Shown here: piece by piece, positions 38,903-41,279 of the stretch
Numbering within the stretch: the first letter of the stretch is position 1
Layout: every line of letters begins with the position of its first letter
Source of the DNA: a virus
Virus record (IMG/VR): IMGVR_UViG_3300009505_001049
Span: 1-41,279 of that record
Reading direction: 5' to 3' (one strand)
DNA: 41,279 nucleotides
Program-made: the position numbers and the translations under genes
Notes under the pieces: model-generated
The model's database searches: none
Told to the model about the DNA's origin: nothing
Seen by the model: only the letters and a program-made list of their open reading frames with translations

Positions 38903-40651
38903 ATGTACGCAAATCAATTAATCAACGAGGCCGAGGTTCAAAAGACCTGGGGCCCTATCATTGAGGAAAGTACTGGTATTACTGAAAAGTCTAAGTTATC
39001 TTGGATGTCTAAGTACTGTCACTACCACAATCTTAATGAGAGTGTATATAATACTGTACACTTAAATCCTAACATGAATACTCAAGGTATGGGTGCAACT
39101 GCTTTCCCAAGCAATCCTACTACCATGAATAACTTCAATGACACTAGTGCTGCTGGTATGACTGCCGGATCTGGAGACAGACCTTTTTCTTTGTTACCAC
39201 TTGCTATGCAAGTTGCTGCTCAGACTGTAGGTTTAGACTTAGTACCTGTTGTACCAATGCAAGGCCCTATGGGAGTATTAACTTACCTAGACTTTGTATA
39301 TGGTGGAGGTAGAACTACTGATGCAGGTGGAAAAGTAACTGATTCTGCACCATTACTAATTAAAGCTGATTTAACTTTAGCTTCAGGTGTTGCTGCTTTA
39401 GCAGTTGACCAATTAGTATATGCTGCTTCAACTGCTGCTAACAATGCTGCTTACGAATTAACTTACGTAGGAAAATCTAGAATCGATGGTTATTCTATAT
39501 TCCGTGTAAGAGGTAACGGTGTTGCTACTGATACTAACTTTGCACAAGGTGAAGAAGGATATGAAGCTATTTACCAAGCTATTGCTAACGGTGTAGATTT
39601 CTATTCTGATATCGCTACTGCTGTTGTTATCGGTGCATGGGGAGATACTCCTGAATATGTAAAAGCTTTGGAAGACCATATTACTGGTTTCTCAGGTAAC
39701 GCATTTGAGGATAACAACCCACTACCTGGTGCTGCTAATGTACCTGGATTCTTAACTGAATCTATCGACGGTAATGATCCATACCAAAGAGGTGTTGGTG
39801 AATCTACCCCAGATAACATTATGGGACTAAGCTTATTCAATAAGTCTGTTGCTGCTAAAACTTTCCAAGTTGCTGCTGCTGTGACTAGAGAACAAGTTCA
39901 GGATTTGAAACAATTCGGAATCGACGCAGTTGCTCAAGTAGAAGCTGTATTGGTAAATGAATTAACTCAATCTATCAACAAATACATCTTGGATAGAATC
40001 TTCAGAAATGGAGCTCAAAATGCAGGAAATATTAATACTGTTGATGGCTTACAGTTATCTGCTTCTTACGGAACAACTGCAGCTCCTGCTGTTGTAATTC
40101 CATTAGGACCTGGAAACGATTCTAATACTAATATTAATGCAACTGTTGCAAGAACATTAGTTAATGCAGGTGGTGAAACACAAGGAACTTTACAACGTAG
40201 GTTGTATACTAAAGTACTTGCTGCTTCTAACCTAATTGCAACAAGAGGAAGAAGAGGACCTGCTACTTTCGCAGTAACTTCTGGAGAAATTGCTACGGCA
40301 CTTCAGGATGTTGCAGGATTCGTACCTTACCCACTATCAAATACAATCAACCAAGCTGGTGGATCTTTATATCCAATCGGTGCTTTGGCTGGTGTAACTA
40401 TTTATGTTGATCCAAACATGGCTTGGACTGACTATAGAGTTGCTGTAGGTAGAAAAGGTGATGGTAATTCTCCTGGTTTAGTATTCATGCCTTACTTAAT
40501 GGCTGAATCTGTTGAGACAATCGCAGAAGGAACTATGGCTCCTAAAATCGCGGTTAAATCTAGATTCGCTTTAGTAGACGCTGGATTCCACCCAGAAACA
40601 ATGTATTACACATTAGGTTTTGAATTCCAAGCTGGTACTAGTATCATCTAA
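38903..40651 (+). CDS. 23: Major capsid protein gp23
   Basis: This 582-residue protein makes up the head hexamers. The N-terminus MYANQLINEAEVQKTWGPII is a T4-type pro-region start (T4: LLNKWKPLLE). L44-N-E46 before S47 (HNLNES) is a good prohead protease site, and LINE-A at 6-10 another. SLLPLAMQVAAQTVGLDLVP, VVPMQGPMGVLTYLDFVYGG, FQVAAAVTREQVQDLKQFGI, DAVAQVEAVLVNELTQSINK, then TRGRRGPATFAVTS and IGALAGVTIYVDPNMAW match gp23 core segments, and GLVFMPYLMAES and KSRFALVDAGFHPE the C-terminal part. It is larger than T4 gp23 (521); the extra sequence lies around residues 145-290, probably an inserted surface domain. It uses C-ending codons more than its neighbours, fitting high expression. Confidence 0.95.
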   Translation: MYANQLINEAEVQKTWGPIIEESTGITEKSKLSWMSKYCHYHNLNESVYNTVHLNPNMNTQGMGATAFPSNPTTMNNFNDTSAAGMTAGSGDRPFSLLPLAMQVAAQTVGLDLVPVVPMQGPMGVLTYLDFVYGGGRTTDAGGKVTDSAPLLIKADLTLASGVAALAVDQLVYAASTAANNAAYELTYVGKSRIDGYSIFRVRGNGVATDTNFAQGEEGYEAIYQAIANGVDFYSDIATAVVIGAWGDTPEYVKALEDHITGFSGNAFEDNNPLPGAANVPGFLTESIDGNDPYQRGVGESTPDNIMGLSLFNKSVAAKTFQVAAAVTREQVQDLKQFGIDAVAQVEAVLVNELTQSINKYILDRIFRNGAQNAGNINTVDGLQLSASYGTTAAPAVVIPLGPGNDSNTNINATVARTLVNAGGETQGTLQRRLYTKVLAASNLIATRGRRGPATFAVTSGEIATALQDVAGFVPYPLSNTINQAGGSLYPIGALAGVTIYVDPNMAWTDYRVAVGRKGDGNSPGLVFMPYLMAESVETIAEGTMAPKIAVKSRFALVDAGFHPETMYYTLGFEFQAGTSII

Positions 40652-40676
40652 GAATAAAAACTTATAATACAGTTTT

Positions 40677-40707
40677 AAAAGGTTCGCTTAACGGCGGACC
40701 TTTTTTT
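40677..40707 (+). terminator. Intrinsic terminator after gene 23
   Basis: AAAAGGTTCGC (40677-40687) pairs with GCGGACCTTTT (40694-40704) with one G-U wobble and a 6-base loop, followed by more T (to 40707). Confidence 0.88.
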
Positions 40708-40721
40708 GTCTTATATCAGTT

Positions 40722-40733
40722 GAATATATAAAA
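40722..40733 (+). promoter_or_regulatory. Late-type promoter-like site after the gene 23 terminator
   Basis: GAATATATAAAA lies between the terminator and the ATG at 40750, 28 bases upstream of it. Confidence 0.55.
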
Positions 40734-40749
40734 AAATCAATAACTAGAT

Positions 40750-41279
40750 ATGAAAAGAGTAAAATCATACAATCAATTTATAGCTGAATCTAATAAAGGT
40801 GTAGATGAAGGTATCACCGATATTAAAGGTATTGCGTCTAATCCTATAAAATGGAAAAAGATTAAAAATAATGCTAAGAAGTATCAACAGACTAAAGTTC
40901 AGGTAGCTTTAAATAATGTTGATTACGAAAAGAAGAAACAGGCATCTAAAGGAGAATTAGATAAAAAGACTAATGATACATTAAAAGCTGCAAACGCCGC
41001 TAAGAATCAGGCGCTTAAAGATAAGGCTTCTGCAATAGGTCAAAGAATGAAAGATCTTGCTACAACCGATCCACTAAAAAAGGTTGTAACTATTGCAACA
41101 ACTAAAGCTAACCTAGCAGCAGCTGAAACTGCGCTTAAAGCAGCAGACGGTGAAGAATCAAAACAACTTAAGATAAGAATTAAAAAATTAGCAGCAACAG
41201 CGGCTGATGCTAAAAAGGATCTTCAAGATTATGAATCTGATAGTGGAGATAAAGAACAGGTTGAATTACCAGGAGAAAA
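40750..41279 (+). CDS. Probable internal head protein with capsid-targeting sequence (3' end missing)
   Basis: The frame is open to the window end (at least 176 residues). It starts MKRVKSYNQFIAESNKGVDE. SYNQFIAE-S is nearly the capsid-targeting sequence of T4 internal proteins (TYQEFIAE-A), and I-A-E before S fits the gp21 cleavage consensus. The rest is Lys/Ala-rich and helical (IKWKKIKNNAKKYQQTKVQV, KDKASAIGQRMKDLATTDPL), like basic internal or DNA-associated head proteins. It follows gene 23 after a terminator and has its own late-type site. The protein would be packaged in the prohead, trimmed by gp21 and possibly injected with the DNA. Function beyond packaging is unknown. Confidence 0.7.
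   Translation, partial: MKRVKSYNQFIAESNKGVDEGITDIKGIASNPIKWKKIKNNAKKYQQTKVQVALNNVDYEKKKQASKGELDKKTNDTLKAANAAKNQALKDKASAIGQRMKDLATTDPLKKVVTIATTKANLAAAETALKAADGEESKQLKIRIKKLAATAADAKKDLQDYESDSGDKEQVELPGE

Overview
The window is a 41.3 kb piece of a T4-type (myovirus) phage genome. All recognised genes lie on the + strand. The DNA is A+T-rich, genes are tightly packed with frequent overlaps and TAATATG-type junctions, and starts follow A-rich leaders with almost no Shine-Dalgarno sequence. That translation style, together with a Bacteroidota-type Hc1 protein, suggests a Bacteroidota (perhaps marine flavobacterial) host; the host is an inference. No tRNA, integrase, insertion sequence or CRISPR array was seen, and no gene-free stretch exceeds 300 bases.

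Layout. 1-2.0 kb: the end of a collagen-like fibre gene and four small genes, one a coiled coil with a C-terminal membrane helix. 2.0-5.1 kb: small unknowns, a compact sigma-70 factor, an HNH-like protein and a NEIL1-like DNA glycosylase. 5.1-10.5 kb: dUTPase-like protein, methyltransferase, N-terminal half of the family B DNA polymerase, and class I ribonucleotide reductase (nrdB, nrdA). 10.5-20.1 kb: a sugar island with kdsA, a GNAT-WbqC fusion, a GT2, a HAD phosphatase, an APH-like kinase, a sugar nucleotidyltransferase, a GT-B transferase resembling phage DNA glucosyltransferases, a GalE-like epimerase, a cytosine-C5 DNA methyltransferase and a GT8-like transferase. A 58-residue histone H1-like (Hc1) gene is embedded in it. 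20.1-30.8 kb: the T4 replication/recombination core: sliding clamp, WavE-like transferase, C-terminal half of the polymerase, propeller-TPR protein, UvsX, gp41 helicase, gp47 and gp46. 30.8-41.3 kb: late and virion genes: gp15-like, a 658-residue unknown, gp55-like late sigma, gp4-like, portal gp20, a gp21 protease fused to a gp22-like scaffold, capsid gp23, and the start of a lysine/alanine-rich internal head protein.

Two families of promoter-like sites recur. One, AAAC(T/C)-N10-15-TATATAA(T/A)AATAAA, precedes early/middle-type genes (clamp, polymerase C half, uvsX, 41, dUTPase, HAD, gp55). The other, (G/T)AATATATAAA about 22-33 bases before the start codon, precedes virion genes (gp15-like, the 658-residue protein, gp20, gp21/22, the internal protein) and also the GT2 and Hc1 genes. 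With a gp55-like sigma present, the second family is a candidate for T4-style late promoters.

The most notable points are the DNA polymerase split between motif A and motif B with the halves 14.3 kb apart; a NEIL1-like zincless-finger glycosylase; the Hc1 gene; the protease-scaffold fusion with a plausible nested in-frame scaffold start; T4-like capsid-targeting N-termini on the internal protein and perhaps on a glycosyltransferase; and a large glycan/DNA-modification island. Family assignments come from motif recognition by eye; no database search was run.
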